A DNA stretch of 64,000 nucleotides from Leifsonia sp. Root1293. GTDB lineage: Bacteria > Actinomycetota > Actinomycetes > Actinomycetales > Microbacteriaceae. Location of the stretch: positions 1,328,687 through 1,392,686 of the forward strand of contig NZ_LMEH01000001.1 in assembly GCF_001425325.1 (NCBI RefSeq), read 5' to 3'. A program made the position numbers and the translations under genes. The notes below the pieces were generated by a model that saw only the letters and a program-made list of their open reading frames with translations, did not search any database and had not been told where the DNA came from. Numbering within the stretch: position 1 is the first letter of the stretch; every line of letters begins with the position of its first letter. Of the stretch, positions 7,743 through 17,068 are shown one piece after another.

Positions 7743-7774
7743 AAGGCCCCGGATCCTTGCGGATCCGGGGCCTT
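7743..7774 (-). terminator. Intrinsic terminator of the second tRNA-fMet gene
   Basis: A perfect 14-base stem (7743-7756 with 7761-7774) and 4-base loop. On the minus strand it is followed by a run of six Ts. It lies 4 bases from the tRNA 3' end and is a textbook rho-independent terminator. Confidence 0.85.
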
Positions 7775-7778
7775 ACTG

Positions 7779-7852
7779 TTGCGGGGACAGGATTTGAACC
7801 TGCGACCTCTGGGTTATGAGCCCAGCGAGCTACCGAACTGCTCCACCCCGCG
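7779..7852 (-). tRNA. Initiator tRNA-fMet (CAT anticodon), copy 2
   Basis: Sequence-identical to the copy at 5587-5660, including the C1:A72 mismatch and GGG/CCC anticodon-stem pairs of initiator tRNAs. Identity extends only about 3 bases into the 3' flank and not into the 5' flank, so the repeat unit is essentially the tRNA itself (77 bp, 2,192 bp apart). No CCA is encoded. Confidence 0.97.
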
Positions 7853-7974
7853 GCACAAGGAATAACCTATCACGGCTTCGCGCAGACGACGAATCGAGCA
7901 CCGGAGGACGCGCTTCGGCCGCGGACCGCGTCCGGGCCTCAGCGAGCAGTCCGGGTGCAGACCGGCGGCAGAGG

Positions 7975-8838
7975 TCAGCGATCCGTTGGAGCAGGATTCG
8001 CGGCCACGAGCGAGTACGCCAGCGGCAGCCACTGCTGATCGGCCCACCCGAACATGCCGGACTCCTTCTCGACCAGCACGGGGAACATGCGCCACGGCAC
8101 CTGCAGGTGCTCCCGGAACATGTCGATGCGCAAGCCGGCCTCGCGAAGCGACGCCATCACCTCGCCGAGCGGATGCATCCACTCCCACGTGCGTGCGTTC
8201 TCGAGCACTGCCTCGTCGTCGGCGTAGTCGCCGGGGTCATCGATGATGTCGGGTTCGTCGCTCACGTACGGATAGGCGAACGACGGCATGCCGTCCGCAC
8301 CTGAGTCGCCATCGAAGACGAAGGCGGTCGGATGCCCGTCGGCGAAGTAGAACCGCCCTCCGGGCTTGACGAACCACGACACGATGCGCGCCCACTCCGC
8401 GACATCCGGAAGCCAGCCGATCGTGCCCCACGTGGTGAAGACCAGATCGAACGACTCCGGCTCGGGAAGGATGTGCCTGGCGTCGTAGACGTTCGCCTCG
8501 ATGAACCGCGCTCGCTCCGTGACACCGAGCTCGGCGGCCATGCGTCTCGCCTCCTGCACTGCCGGGCGGGAGAAGTCGAGGCCGACGACGGTGGCACCGA
8601 GGTTCACGAGCGAGAGCGAGTCGGACCCGAAATGGCACTGCAGGTGCAGCACCCGCTTGCCGTCGAGGCCGTCGGGGAACAGCTCGGCGATCTCGGCGGC
8701 CACGATCGGATCGAGCACGCTGCCACCAGCTCGCAGCGCACTCGAATCGTAGAACTCGCTGGCCAGGTGCACGGGCACCCGCTCGTTCCAGTTCGCCCGG
8801 TTGTCGTCGAGCCACTCCCCGTCGCGCAGGTCGACCAT
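7975..8838 (-). CDS. Class I SAM-dependent methyltransferase
   Basis: A 287-residue class I methyltransferase. The SAM-binding strand-loop is RVLHLQCHFGSDSLSLVNLGA, followed by an acidic end of strand 2 (VVGLDFSRPA) and FDLVFTTWGTIGWLPDV for strand 4. The C-terminal part is rich in aromatic residues and ends with a W-P-L-A-Y segment. The start is ATG at 8836-8838 (MVDLRDGEW), preceded by GGAGG; the frame upstream belongs to the antisense of the UPF0182 gene. It lies 14 bases downstream of the UPF0182 gene on the same strand and may be co-transcribed. The methyl acceptor cannot be told from sequence; small-molecule methylation is most likely. Confidence 0.85.
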   Translation of the reverse strand: MVDLRDGEWLDDNRANWNERVPVHLASEFYDSSALRAGGSVLDPIVAAEIAELFPDGLDGKRVLHLQCHFGSDSLSLVNLGATVVGLDFSRPAVQEARRMAAELGVTERARFIEANVYDARHILPEPESFDLVFTTWGTIGWLPDVAEWARIVSWFVKPGGRFYFADGHPTAFVFDGDSGADGMPSFAYPYVSDEPDIIDDPGDYADDEAVLENARTWEWMHPLGEVMASLREAGLRIDMFREHLQVPWRMFPVLVEKESGMFGWADQQWLPLAYSLVAANPAPTDR

Positions 8839-8852
8839 CAGTCCTCCGTCGG

Positions 8853-11765
8853 TCAGCCGTTCAGCAGGGCGATCATCTTGCCGACGGTCTGGGCGAGTGC
8901 GGCGTCGGCAACGCCATATGCTGCCCAGTCGCCTGCGGAGAGGGCGTCCTGCTTGTCCTTCAGCTGCTGCTTCGCCTGGTTCGACAGGTCCTTGAGCTGC
9001 GCATCCGTCGCGGGGTCGCCCGTGGTCGGCGTCGTGTCTGGGTCGGTGTCGGTCCCGGTACCGGGATCGGTCGGAGTCTCCCCCGGAGTCTCCGATCCCT
9101 GGTCGCCGGCGGATGCTCCGGAGTCTCCACCGAAGAGCACGTCGAGCGACTCGTCGAGGGTGTCCTGGAAGGCGATCTTGTCGCCGAAGGCCACGAGCAC
9201 CTTCTGGAGCAGCGGGTAGCCGTCGCCACCCTTCGACTTGACGTAGACCGGCTGCACGTAGAGCAAACCGCCACCGACCGGCAGGGTGAGCAGGTTGCCG
9301 TTCAGCACTGTGGTCTGGCCCTGGCGCAGCAGGTTCAACTGCTGCGAGACGCTGGTGTCGGCGTCGAAGTTGGCCTGCACCTGTCCCGGGCCGGGCACGG
9401 TGTCGTCCTTGGGCAGCGTCAGGAGCCTGAGCTTTCCGTAGCTGGCGGCCTTGGTGCCCTTGTCGGCTCCGGCATCGGAGTCCACAGCGAGGTAGCCCGT
9501 GAGGACGTTGCGGCTGACCGATCCCTTCGACTCCGGGATGAATGTCGAGTACAGCGAGTACGACGGCGCGTCCTGACCGGGCATCTGCATCGTCAGGTAG
9601 TACGGCGGCTGAAGGGTGTTCGATGCTTCCGCGGCCGTCGGGTCGTCCGGAACGACCCAGGCGTCGTTCCTCGAGTAGAACGACGACGCGTCGGTCACGT
9701 GGTAGCGGCCGAGGGTGGCGCGCTGCAGCTTGAACAGGTCGGACGGGTAGCGCACGTGACTCATGAGCGCGCCGGACATGGCCGAGAGCGGCTTGATGGT
9801 CGACGGGTAGATCTTCTGCCAGCTCTGCAGCAGCGGATCGGCGTCGTCCCACGCATAGAGTGTCACCTTGCCGTCATAGGCGTCGACAGTGGCCTTCACC
9901 GAGTTGCGGATGTAGTTCACGTTGTCGATCGCGAAGGTCGGCGTCGGCGTCTCGGTGTCAGCGATGGCGTCGCTCATGCTGAGCTTGGTCGAGTACGGGT
10001 AGTTCTCGCTCGTGGTGTAGCCGTCGACCACCCAGACGATGCGTCCGTCGACGACTGTGGGGTAGGTCTCGGAATCGAGCGTGAGGTACGGGGCGACCTT
10101 CTGCACGCGGGACTTGGGGTCGCGCTCGTACAGGATCTGCGAGCTCGTGGTCACCGAGTCGGACAGGAAGATCTGCTCGGACTGGAACTTGAGGGCGTAG
10201 ACCAGCTTCTTGAAGACGTTGTCGAGCTTCGGTCCGCCATCGCCGTCGAAGGTGTTGTACTTCTGGTCGGCACCCTGATCACCGGACGGGTAGTCGAGCT
10301 CGACAGGCTTGCCGCCCTTCGGCGCACCCACGATGGAGTACGTCGGCGAGTTGGTGCCGAAGTAGATGCGCGGCTCGAAGTCGCCCAGGTCGCCGGAGGT
10401 CGGGATGCCCGACTCGAGGAACACCGGCTGGCCGTCGGCCGAGCGCTGGTTTCCGTAGGCGGCGACGAGGCCGTAGCCGTGCGTGTAGACCAGCGAGGAG
10501 TTGACCCAGGTCTGGGCGTCGTCGAGGCCGGCGAGGTTCAGGTCGCGTACTGCCACGACGGTGTCCTGGCTCTTGCCGTCGATCGTGTAGCGGTCGACGT
10601 TCAGCTCCTTGGGGAACTGGTAATACTGCCGGAACTGCTCGAGCTGCGAGAAGGTGTCGCTGACGATGGCCGGGTCGAGGATTCGGATGCTGGCCGTGGT
10701 CTCGGCGTCGGAGCGCAGAGCGCCCGGCTCGGCATCCGTCGTCGCGTTGTACGGGATCTCCTCGACGGAGTCGACACCGAACGCCTGCCGGGTGAGGTCG
10801 ATGTTGCGCTGGATGTACGGCTCCTCCAGCGTCTTCTCGCTCGGGTCGACGGTGAAGCGCTGGGTGATCCACGGGTAGAGGGATCCGGCGATGAGCGCCG
10901 TCACGATGAGCAGCGCCGTGCCGACCAGCGGCAGGCGCCAGCGGCCGATGAAGGCCGTGACGAAGAACAGGATGGCGACGAACAGGGCGGCACCGGCCAG
11001 GATGGCGCGGCCGGGGATCGTGGCATGCACGTCGGTGTATGCCGCACCCGTGATGTTCGCGTTGGCATCGGTGAGCGTGGTGTATCGGTCGAGCCAGACG
11101 CTGACTGCCTGCAGCAGCAGGTACAGGCCGGCGGTCACGGCGATCTGGATGCGCGCGGCCTTGGCGATGAGCACCTCACGGCCGCTGACCCTGATGGCGC
11201 CGTAGAGGTAGCTCGTGGCGACACCGAGCAGGAGCGCGAGCAGCACGACGGCCGAGGCGAAGCCCAGCACGGCGTGGAAGAACGGGAGGTCGAACAGGTA
11301 GAACGAGATGTCGAGGTTGAACTGCGGGTCGGTGGTTCCCGTCGGGGTGCGGTTCAGCCAGAGTGCGGTGAGCTCCCAGCGCGAGGACGCCGAGACGCCG
11401 GCGAACAGGCCGAGCAGCACCGGGATGCCCCACATGGCGAGGCGACGCAGCGGCTCGATGACCTGCTGGTAGCGGTCGAGCTGGGAATTGAGCTTCGCGT
11501 ACACGGGGCGGGAGCGATAGGCGACCTGGATGGCCACCCACACCGGGATGGCCATGGCGAAGAATCCGATGAGGAACATCGACGCCCCGGCGAACCACTG
11601 GGTGGTGAGCACGGACAGGAAGCCGAGGTCGTCGAACCACAGCACGTCGGCGTACACGCCCGCGAACACGAAGAACGCCACCACGAGGGCGGCGACGATC
11701 ACGATCGTGATGACGAGGGGTGCCCGTCTGCGCCGATCGGAGGGGTCGGAACTGGCTGATGTCAC
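8853..11765 (-). CDS. UPF0182 family large membrane protein
   Basis: A 970-residue protein matching the UPF0182 family, an actinobacterial membrane protein of unknown function (M. tuberculosis Rv3193c). The N-terminal third has about seven hydrophobic helices starting with LVITIVIVAALVVAFFVFAG and including WELTALWLNRTP between helices. The central and C-terminal two thirds are soluble and probably extracytoplasmic, with many aromatic and Gly/Pro motifs. A proline/threonine/aspartate-rich linker at about residues 880-910 (GTDTDPDTTPTTGDP) precedes a short helical end. The start is GTG at 11763-11765 after a GAGG site. Its divergent partner set (PDZ protease, zincin) is the order seen in Mycobacterium, which supports the identity. 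Confidence 0.93.
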   Translation of the reverse strand: MTSASSDPSDRRRRAPLVITIVIVAALVVAFFVFAGVYADVLWFDDLGFLSVLTTQWFAGASMFLIGFFAMAIPVWVAIQVAYRSRPVYAKLNSQLDRYQQVIEPLRRLAMWGIPVLLGLFAGVSASSRWELTALWLNRTPTGTTDPQFNLDISFYLFDLPFFHAVLGFASAVVLLALLLGVATSYLYGAIRVSGREVLIAKAARIQIAVTAGLYLLLQAVSVWLDRYTTLTDANANITGAAYTDVHATIPGRAILAGAALFVAILFFVTAFIGRWRLPLVGTALLIVTALIAGSLYPWITQRFTVDPSEKTLEEPYIQRNIDLTRQAFGVDSVEEIPYNATTDAEPGALRSDAETTASIRILDPAIVSDTFSQLEQFRQYYQFPKELNVDRYTIDGKSQDTVVAVRDLNLAGLDDAQTWVNSSLVYTHGYGLVAAYGNQRSADGQPVFLESGIPTSGDLGDFEPRIYFGTNSPTYSIVGAPKGGKPVELDYPSGDQGADQKYNTFDGDGGPKLDNVFKKLVYALKFQSEQIFLSDSVTTSSQILYERDPKSRVQKVAPYLTLDSETYPTVVDGRIVWVVDGYTTSENYPYSTKLSMSDAIADTETPTPTFAIDNVNYIRNSVKATVDAYDGKVTLYAWDDADPLLQSWQKIYPSTIKPLSAMSGALMSHVRYPSDLFKLQRATLGRYHVTDASSFYSRNDAWVVPDDPTAAEASNTLQPPYYLTMQMPGQDAPSYSLYSTFIPESKGSVSRNVLTGYLAVDSDAGADKGTKAASYGKLRLLTLPKDDTVPGPGQVQANFDADTSVSQQLNLLRQGQTTVLNGNLLTLPVGGGLLYVQPVYVKSKGGDGYPLLQKVLVAFGDKIAFQDTLDESLDVLFGGDSGASAGDQGSETPGETPTDPGTGTDTDPDTTPTTGDPATDAQLKDLSNQAKQQLKDKQDALSAGDWAAYGVADAALAQTVGKMIALLNG

Positions 11766-11875
11766 GAAGGATGCCTCAATGCTCGTCTGGTGAACTGCTT
11801 CAAGGAATCATCCTAGGCATTGCCAGATAACGTTTCCCTGAGGTTCAGGCCTCACGACGAATGCCCAGCCGATAC

Positions 11876-12982
11876 TCAGGCTCCACTGGAACACGAGGGC
11901 AATGCGCTGGTGTCGCCACCATTCGCGATGGTCTCGAGAACGGCCATCGAGTCATCGAGGGTCTTCACACTGAACACGGTGAGCCCGTCCGGGATGTGCC
12001 CGACGACCTCGTTGCAGTTCGATGCCGGTGCGAGGAACCAGTCGGCACCCGCATCCTTGGCACCGAAGAGCTTCTGCCGGATGCCGCCGATGGCTCCGAT
12101 GGTGCCTGCCGAGTCGATGGTGCCGGTTCCCGCGACGTTCTCTCCTCCGTTGAGCAGTCCGGGAGTGAGCTTGTCGATGATCCCGAGGGCGAACATCTGA
12201 CCGGCACTGGGCCCGCCGACGTTGTCGAGTTGGATGTCGACGTCGAACGGGAACTCGTAGTTCATGCGCACGCCCACGCCGATCAGCGCGGTCCCGTCGG
12301 CATCTGTCGGGGTGATCTCGGCTGAGGCGGCGACGCCGTCGCGCTCGTAGTCGACCGTCGCCGCCTTGTCGGTGCCGTTCTCCGCGACGGCGTCACGGAG
12401 CGCCTGGGTGTCGTGCACCTCGGTTCCGTTCAGGGCGACGATGACGTCGCCCTCCTCGAGCACGCCCTCTGCCGGAGAGTCCTTCGAGATCCCGGCGACG
12501 GTGACCTCGCGCGGGAAGTCGTAGCCGAGCTCGACGAGGGCCGCGGCGATGGCGTCCTGCTGGGAGTCGACCATCATGGCCTGGCTCTGCTCCTGGATCT
12601 GGTCGTTGCTGACGTCCGCCGGGAACACGGCATCGATCGGGAGCACAGCGCGGGTCGGGTCGAACCACGACGTCGCGACCTCGAACCAACCGGGCTGCTG
12701 CTCGCGGTTGCCCTTCTGGGAGACCGTGAGCAGGTCGAGCGATCCCTTCGTCTCGTAGGTCTTCTCGCTGGGGATGCTGATCAGCGGCACCTGCTCGCCA
12801 TCGTGCTCCGCCGTGCCGAGGGTGTTGTAGACCGGCCCGGGAAGATCGATCACGTACGGCGCCGGCATGGCGCCGAGAACGATGACGGCGACGAGGGCGA
12901 TCCCGAGGATGATCCAGCCCGGCCGCGATCGCCGCGGTGGGCGAGCGCCGTCGTCGGTCGCGGCATCCGTGAACAGTGACAA
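11876..12982 (-). CDS. PDZ/Lon-like (S16) membrane-anchored serine protease, YlbL family
   Basis: A 368-residue protein with an N-terminal signal anchor (GWIILGIALVAVIVLGAM, about residues 22-40), a PDZ domain (DSPAEGVLEEGDVIVALNG) and a C-terminal Lon-type protease domain. The catalytic dyad appears intact: S259 in VGGPSAGQ and K304 in GGIRQKLFGA. The family cleaves membrane or secreted substrates outside the cytoplasm; in M. tuberculosis the counterpart is Rv3194c. The start is TTG (12980-12982), with AAGGGAA spaced about 8 bases upstream. It is transcribed towards UPF0182 and divergently from the zincin gene, with about 140 bases between. The exact substrate is unknown. Confidence 0.9.
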   Translation of the reverse strand: MSLFTDAATDDGARPPRRSRPGWIILGIALVAVIVLGAMPAPYVIDLPGPVYNTLGTAEHDGEQVPLISIPSEKTYETKGSLDLLTVSQKGNREQQPGWFEVATSWFDPTRAVLPIDAVFPADVSNDQIQEQSQAMMVDSQQDAIAAALVELGYDFPREVTVAGISKDSPAEGVLEEGDVIVALNGTEVHDTQALRDAVAENGTDKAATVDYERDGVAASAEITPTDADGTALIGVGVRMNYEFPFDVDIQLDNVGGPSAGQMFALGIIDKLTPGLLNGGENVAGTGTIDSAGTIGAIGGIRQKLFGAKDAGADWFLAPASNCNEVVGHIPDGLTVFSVKTLDDSMAVLETIANGGDTSALPSCSSGA

Positions 12983-13121
12983 CGGGTTCCCTTCATCAGT
13001 ACGACCCCGCGCTCGCTGTTCGCGACGGGCGGACTCCCGGGCCCGCCTGCGGACGCATTTCCCGACAAGTTACCAAGGTTCCGGGGATAGCGTAGGGATA
13101 CGCGACTGAGAGGTGCCTGAA

Positions 13122-14486
13122 GTGGCCGAGAACCCCGAACGGGACGACGAACCCGGATCCGAGGACGAACTGCGCGACATGCTGCAGCAGTTCCTGGCGG
13201 GCGGGTCGGGCTTCGATCCGAGCCAGCTCGCCGGTGCAGCGGGTCTGCCGAACGACCCCGCCTCCATCGCAGCACTGATGAGCCAGCTGCAGGGGGCCCT
13301 CCGCAACTCGTCCGAGGGCATCGACTGGAGCATCGCGCTCAAGGCTGGAGAAGACCGCGCTGCGGCGACCCAGCTCTTCCCGACCGATGAGCAGCGCGCC
13401 CAGCTCGACGCGGCCTTCCACATCGCGTCCCTGTGGCTCGACGAGGTCGTCTCGGTCAGCGAGCTCTCCGACACACCCCAGCTCATCACCCGCAAGCAGT
13501 GGGTCACGAAGACCATGCCGGTCTGGACCCAGCTGGCTGAACCCGTCGCCTCCAGCATCGCGGATGCGCTGACCCGCGCTCTGTCGGAACAGGCTCCCGA
13601 GGAGATGCGGAGCATGGTCGCCAACGCCGGCTCCCTGATGCGCTCCATCGGCGGAACCATGTTCGCGATGCAGCTCGGCCAGGTCGTCGGACAGCTCGCC
13701 AGCGAGGTCGTCTCGGGCGGCGACGTCGGAATCCCCCTGCTCGGCGACGGAGAGGCCGCGCTCCTGCCGCAGAACGTCGCCGGTTTCGGCGAGGGCCTCG
13801 ACGTCGAGGACGACCAGGTGCAGATCTACCTCGCAGTGCGCGAGCTCGCCCACGCCCGCCTGTTCCGGCACGCACGCTGGCTGCGCCTGCACATGATCAG
13901 CTCGATCACGGAGTTCTCGCGCGGCCTGCGCATCGACAACGAACAGCTGCAGGATCTCGCGGAGCGTTTCGACCCCTCGAGTCCCGAACAGTTGCGCGAC
14001 GCCCTCACCAACGGCTCGCTCATCCCGCCCAAGACCGATGTCCAGCTGGCCGCGCTCGCCCGCCTCGAGACCATGCTCGCACTGGTCGAGGGCTGGGTCG
14101 ATGTCGTGACGGCGGCGGCGACCTCCCGTCTGCCCAAGTCCGCAGCGATCGCCGAGATGGTGCGCCGCCGTCGCGCCTCGGGCGGTCCGGCCGAATCCGC
14201 GTTCTCCACGCTCGTCGGACTGGAGCTGCGCCCGCGTCGACTCCGGGAGGCCGCAGCCATGTGGCAGGCCGTGACGGATGCCGTCGGCGGCGAAGCCCGC
14301 GACGCGCTGTGGGCCCACCCCGACATCCTGCCGACGTCGGAGGACCTCGACGACCCGATGGGTCTCGTCACGAGGCTCACGCAGACGGCGGAGGGCGGCG
14401 AGCCTGCTCTCGACGACATCGACCAGGCCCTGGAGGACCTGCTCCGCAACGACGGACCCGAGAGGCCGAGCGAACCGCAGGTGTAG
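13122..14486 (+). CDS. Zinc-dependent metalloprotease-like protein (DUF2342/zincin_2)
   Basis: A protein of about 454 residues of the DUF2342 family (M. tuberculosis Rv3195), annotated as a putative zinc hydrolase. The segment VRELAHARLFRHARWLR occupies the position of the zincin helix. It keeps the E and the downstream H of the family pattern, although the first H of a classical HExxH is R here. The N-terminus is acidic and disordered, and the rest is mostly helical. The GTG at 13122 is preferred because GAGAGG lies 8 bases upstream; an in-frame GTG at 13113 overlaps that ribosome site. It runs divergently from the PDZ protease and co-directionally with the ThiF-like gene. Peptidase activity is inferred from family only. 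Confidence 0.82.
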   Translation: MAENPERDDEPGSEDELRDMLQQFLAGGSGFDPSQLAGAAGLPNDPASIAALMSQLQGALRNSSEGIDWSIALKAGEDRAAATQLFPTDEQRAQLDAAFHIASLWLDEVVSVSELSDTPQLITRKQWVTKTMPVWTQLAEPVASSIADALTRALSEQAPEEMRSMVANAGSLMRSIGGTMFAMQLGQVVGQLASEVVSGGDVGIPLLGDGEAALLPQNVAGFGEGLDVEDDQVQIYLAVRELAHARLFRHARWLRLHMISSITEFSRGLRIDNEQLQDLAERFDPSSPEQLRDALTNGSLIPPKTDVQLAALARLETMLALVEGWVDVVTAAATSRLPKSAAIAEMVRRRRASGGPAESAFSTLVGLELRPRRLREAAAMWQAVTDAVGGEARDALWAHPDILPTSEDLDDPMGLVTRLTQTAEGGEPALDDIDQALEDLLRNDGPERPSEPQV

Positions 14487-14583
14487 CGGAACCGGAGACG
14501 CTTCGGCCGCGGACTCGGTCCGCGACGGCCGCCCCTGTGGACGATCCGGCACGCGCCAGCGCCGAGCGGAGCACACTGCTGGG

Positions 14584-15465
14584 ATGTCGCTTCGACTCGA
14601 CCCCCGCATCCCGCTGGTCTGGCGCACTCCGGACACCCTGCAGATCGGCGTCGACGAACCCGTCGCGACCATCAATGGCGTCACGACCTCCGATGAGCGC
14701 ATCATCGCGGCATTGCAGGCCGGCTTGCCGCGGGGAACCCTCGATGTCGTCGCCGCCCTCGTGGGCGGTGATCCTGCCCAGGTCGATGCGATCCTGACGC
14801 AGCTCGGCCCCGCGATCCTCGACAGCGATCTGCTGGCTCCGCCTCGCACGGGCGACGTCATCGTCGACGGGAGCGGCGAGACGGCCGACGCCATCGCGGA
14901 GATGCTCGACGGCCTGGGGCATACGATCCGCCGCACCGACGGGCTTCCCCATGAGCTGCCGGATGGCGCCACGGAACGGATCGCGCCCGATGTCGTCGTG
15001 CTCGTCGCCCACCATGTGGTGCGGCCGGCGCGCTACGGGCACTGGCTGCGCCGCGATGTCCCTCACCTCGCGGTGGTCTTCGGCGACACGACCCTCTCCG
15101 TGGGCCCGTTCGTGCAGCCCGGCTCCGAGGCGCCGTGTTTGTGTTGTCTCGATCTCGCCCGTCAGGACGCCGACCCTGCATGGCAGGCCATCGCCACGCA
15201 GTTGGCCTATCGGGCGCCGTCGGCCGAAGAGCCCGTCGCCCGCCTGCTCGGCGCCGCCGTCGCCGGCACGGCGATCGATCGCTGGCTGCGCACGGGAGAG
15301 TCCGGGCTGGCCGGTGCAGCCATCGTCATCGACGCGCGGACCGGCGCGAACTCGATCCGGATGCTCCCGCCGCACTCGCAGTGCGGGTGCCGAGCTCTGA
15401 CAGGAATCTCGACGGTTCCCGGGGTGCGCGCTGATGCTGACCCACCTGCGCCCAGCTCAGCATGA
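14584..15465 (+). CDS. ThiF/TOMM cyclodehydratase-like protein (Rv3196 type)
   Basis: A 293-residue protein resembling the leader-binding/ThiF-like half of TOMM cyclodehydratases, as in M. tuberculosis Rv3196. A winged-helix-like N-terminal part is followed by a degenerate Rossmann segment (VIVDGSGETADAIAEML). A zinc-type cysteine set follows: CLCCLDLARQDADPAW (about residue 184) and HSQCGC near residue 267. No precursor peptide or dehydrogenase gene is nearby, so the function is probably not RiPP production. The start is ATG at 14584. The last 140 bases overlap the 3' end of uvrD2 on the opposite strand. In Mycobacterium the next genes are an ABC1 kinase and whiB7, which are missing here. 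Confidence 0.8.
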   Translation: MSLRLDPRIPLVWRTPDTLQIGVDEPVATINGVTTSDERIIAALQAGLPRGTLDVVAALVGGDPAQVDAILTQLGPAILDSDLLAPPRTGDVIVDGSGETADAIAEMLDGLGHTIRRTDGLPHELPDGATERIAPDVVVLVAHHVVRPARYGHWLRRDVPHLAVVFGDTTLSVGPFVQPGSEAPCLCCLDLARQDADPAWQAIATQLAYRAPSAEEPVARLLGAAVAGTAIDRWLRTGESGLAGAAIVIDARTGANSIRMLPPHSQCGCRALTGISTVPGVRADADPPAPSSA

Positions 15466-17068
15466 GCGAACGGCGGGCTCGCGTGATGCCGACGTAGAGC
15501 AGGCGGCGCTCCTCATCGATCTGCTCGAACGACTTCGCATAGCTGATGGGAACGAGGCCCTCGCTGAGACCGACGACGAAGACGTGATCCCACTCGAGCC
15601 CCTTGGCCGAGTGGAGGGTGGCGAACGTGACCGCCGAGACCGTCGGCTCGTGCTGCGAACGCTGGCGTTCGAGCAGCTCGTCCGTGAAGTCGCGGAAGGT
15701 GGTCCCCGGAGCCGCGACGTCGACGAGGCCCATGATCGCGTCAAGCGATTCCCACCGGTCGCGCACGGCGCCTCGCGCCTCGGGCGGACTCTGGCTCCAG
15801 CCGATCGAGCGCAGCACGTCGCTCACGGACTTGAACAGCGGCTCCCCCACGATGGAGACGGATGCCGCCCGCAACGCCAGAACCGCCTGCTTGACCTCAG
15901 GCAGGTCGAAGAATCGCTTCGAGCCTCGGATGAGGTAGCTGAGTCCGGCTTCGACGAAGGCCTGCTCGAGGGCCGCGGACTGCACGTTCACGCGGAACAG
16001 CACGGCGATGTCCTCGGCCTTCGCGCCGGAGTCGATCAGCTCGATCACCCGCTGCGCGACGCCGCGGGCCTCCCCCATGTCGGTCTGGAAGCTCCTCTCG
16101 GCGACCTCTGGACCCGTCACGGCTCCCTCTCCCACCGTCGGCAGGAGGGTGAGAGCACCGGGCCGTCCACGCATGAGTCGGTTCGCCGTGTCGATCACGG
16201 GCGGGGCGGACCTGTAGTTCTGCTCGAGGCGCACGACGGTCGCGTCGGGGAATCGGCTGGGGAAGTCGAGGAGGTACTCCGACCGCGCGCCGGCGAAGGA
16301 GTAGATGGTCTGGCTCGCGTCGCCGACGACGCACAGGTCGCGCCTGTCGCCGAGCCAGAGCCGCAGCAGCTGATACTGCAATGGCGAGACATCCTGGAAC
16401 TCGTCGACCACGAAGAAGCGGTACTGCTCGCGCACCTGCATGGCGACGGCGGGCTCCTGCTCGATCATGCCCGCGACGGCCAGCAACACGTCCTCGAAGT
16501 CGACCTGCCTGCGGGCGTCCTTCAGGTCCTCGTAGGCCTGTTGCAGCGCGATCGTGCGCTCCAGGTCGAGTTGGCCCGGCAGCGACCTCGTGTGCGAGAC
16601 GGCCGCGTACTCCTCGATCGAGAGGCCGCTCACCTTGCGCCACTCGATCTCGCCCGCCGCGTCGCGGAGGGTGGCGGTGTCGACCTTGAGATGAATGGTC
16701 TCGGCAGCGTGGGCGAGAACGCGCGCCTTGGCGTCGATGATGGCGGGGGCCGTGCCGCCGACGACCTGGGGCCAGAAGAAGCCGAGCTGCGAGAGCGCCG
16801 CGGCGTGGAAGGTGCGTGCCGACACACCGCCGGCTCCGAGCATCCGGAGTCGTCCGCGCAGTTCGGCGGCGGAGCGCGCCGTGAAGGTGAGCGCCATGAC
16901 CCGATTCGGCGCATAGGCGCCTGTGGCGACGCCGTAGGCGATGCGATGCGTGATGGCGCGGGTCTTGCCGGTTCCGGCGCCGGCCAGGATGCTGACCGGA
17001 CCGACGAGCGCCTCGGCTGCGACCCGCTGCTGCGCGTCGAGTCCGGAGAGGAGGTCGTCAGGGCTCAC
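15326..17068 (-). CDS. uvrD2: UvrD2-like superfamily 1 DNA helicase
   Basis: A 580-residue SF1A 3'-5' DNA helicase. Visible motifs are Walker A (AGAGTGKTRAI), FTARSAAEL (Ia), VVDEFQDVSPLQ (II), VGDASQTIYSFAGA (III), LEQNYRS (IV), TLHSAKGLEWDHVFVVGL (V) and LLYVGITRARR (VI). It ends shortly after motif VI and PSRFLSEL, without the HRDC and cysteine-cluster domain found in M. tuberculosis UvrD2, so it is a short version. The GTG start overlaps the nudC stop by 4 bases (GTGA). The extra 21-residue serine/arginine tail overlaps the ThiF-like gene on the other strand. The role is DNA unwinding in repair; the assignment as UvrD2 rests on synteny with nudC and the AdnAB genes. Confidence 0.9.
   Translation of the reverse strand: MSPDDLLSGLDAQQRVAAEALVGPVSILAGAGTGKTRAITHRIAYGVATGAYAPNRVMALTFTARSAAELRGRLRMLGAGGVSARTFHAAALSQLGFFWPQVVGGTAPAIIDAKARVLAHAAETIHLKVDTATLRDAAGEIEWRKVSGLSIEEYAAVSHTRSLPGQLDLERTIALQQAYEDLKDARRQVDFEDVLLAVAGMIEQEPAVAMQVREQYRFFVVDEFQDVSPLQYQLLRLWLGDRRDLCVVGDASQTIYSFAGARSEYLLDFPSRFPDATVVRLEQNYRSAPPVIDTANRLMRGRPGALTLLPTVGEGAVTGPEVAERSFQTDMGEARGVAQRVIELIDSGAKAEDIAVLFRVNVQSAALEQAFVEAGLSYLIRGSKRFFDLPEVKQAVLALRAASVSIVGEPLFKSVSDVLRSIGWSQSPPEARGAVRDRWESLDAIMGLVDVAAPGTTFRDFTDELLERQRSQHEPTVSAVTFATLHSAKGLEWDHVFVVGLSEGLVPISYAKSFEQIDEERRLLYVGITRARRSLMLSWAQVGQHQRAPREPSRFLSELGTRTASAAGASGSSSRRSARR

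Noticed and set aside
14584..15465. RiPP (TOMM) biosynthetic cluster
   Set aside because: The ThiF-like protein has no precursor peptide, dehydrogenase or YcaO gene next to it, and its position matches a housekeeping syntenic block.
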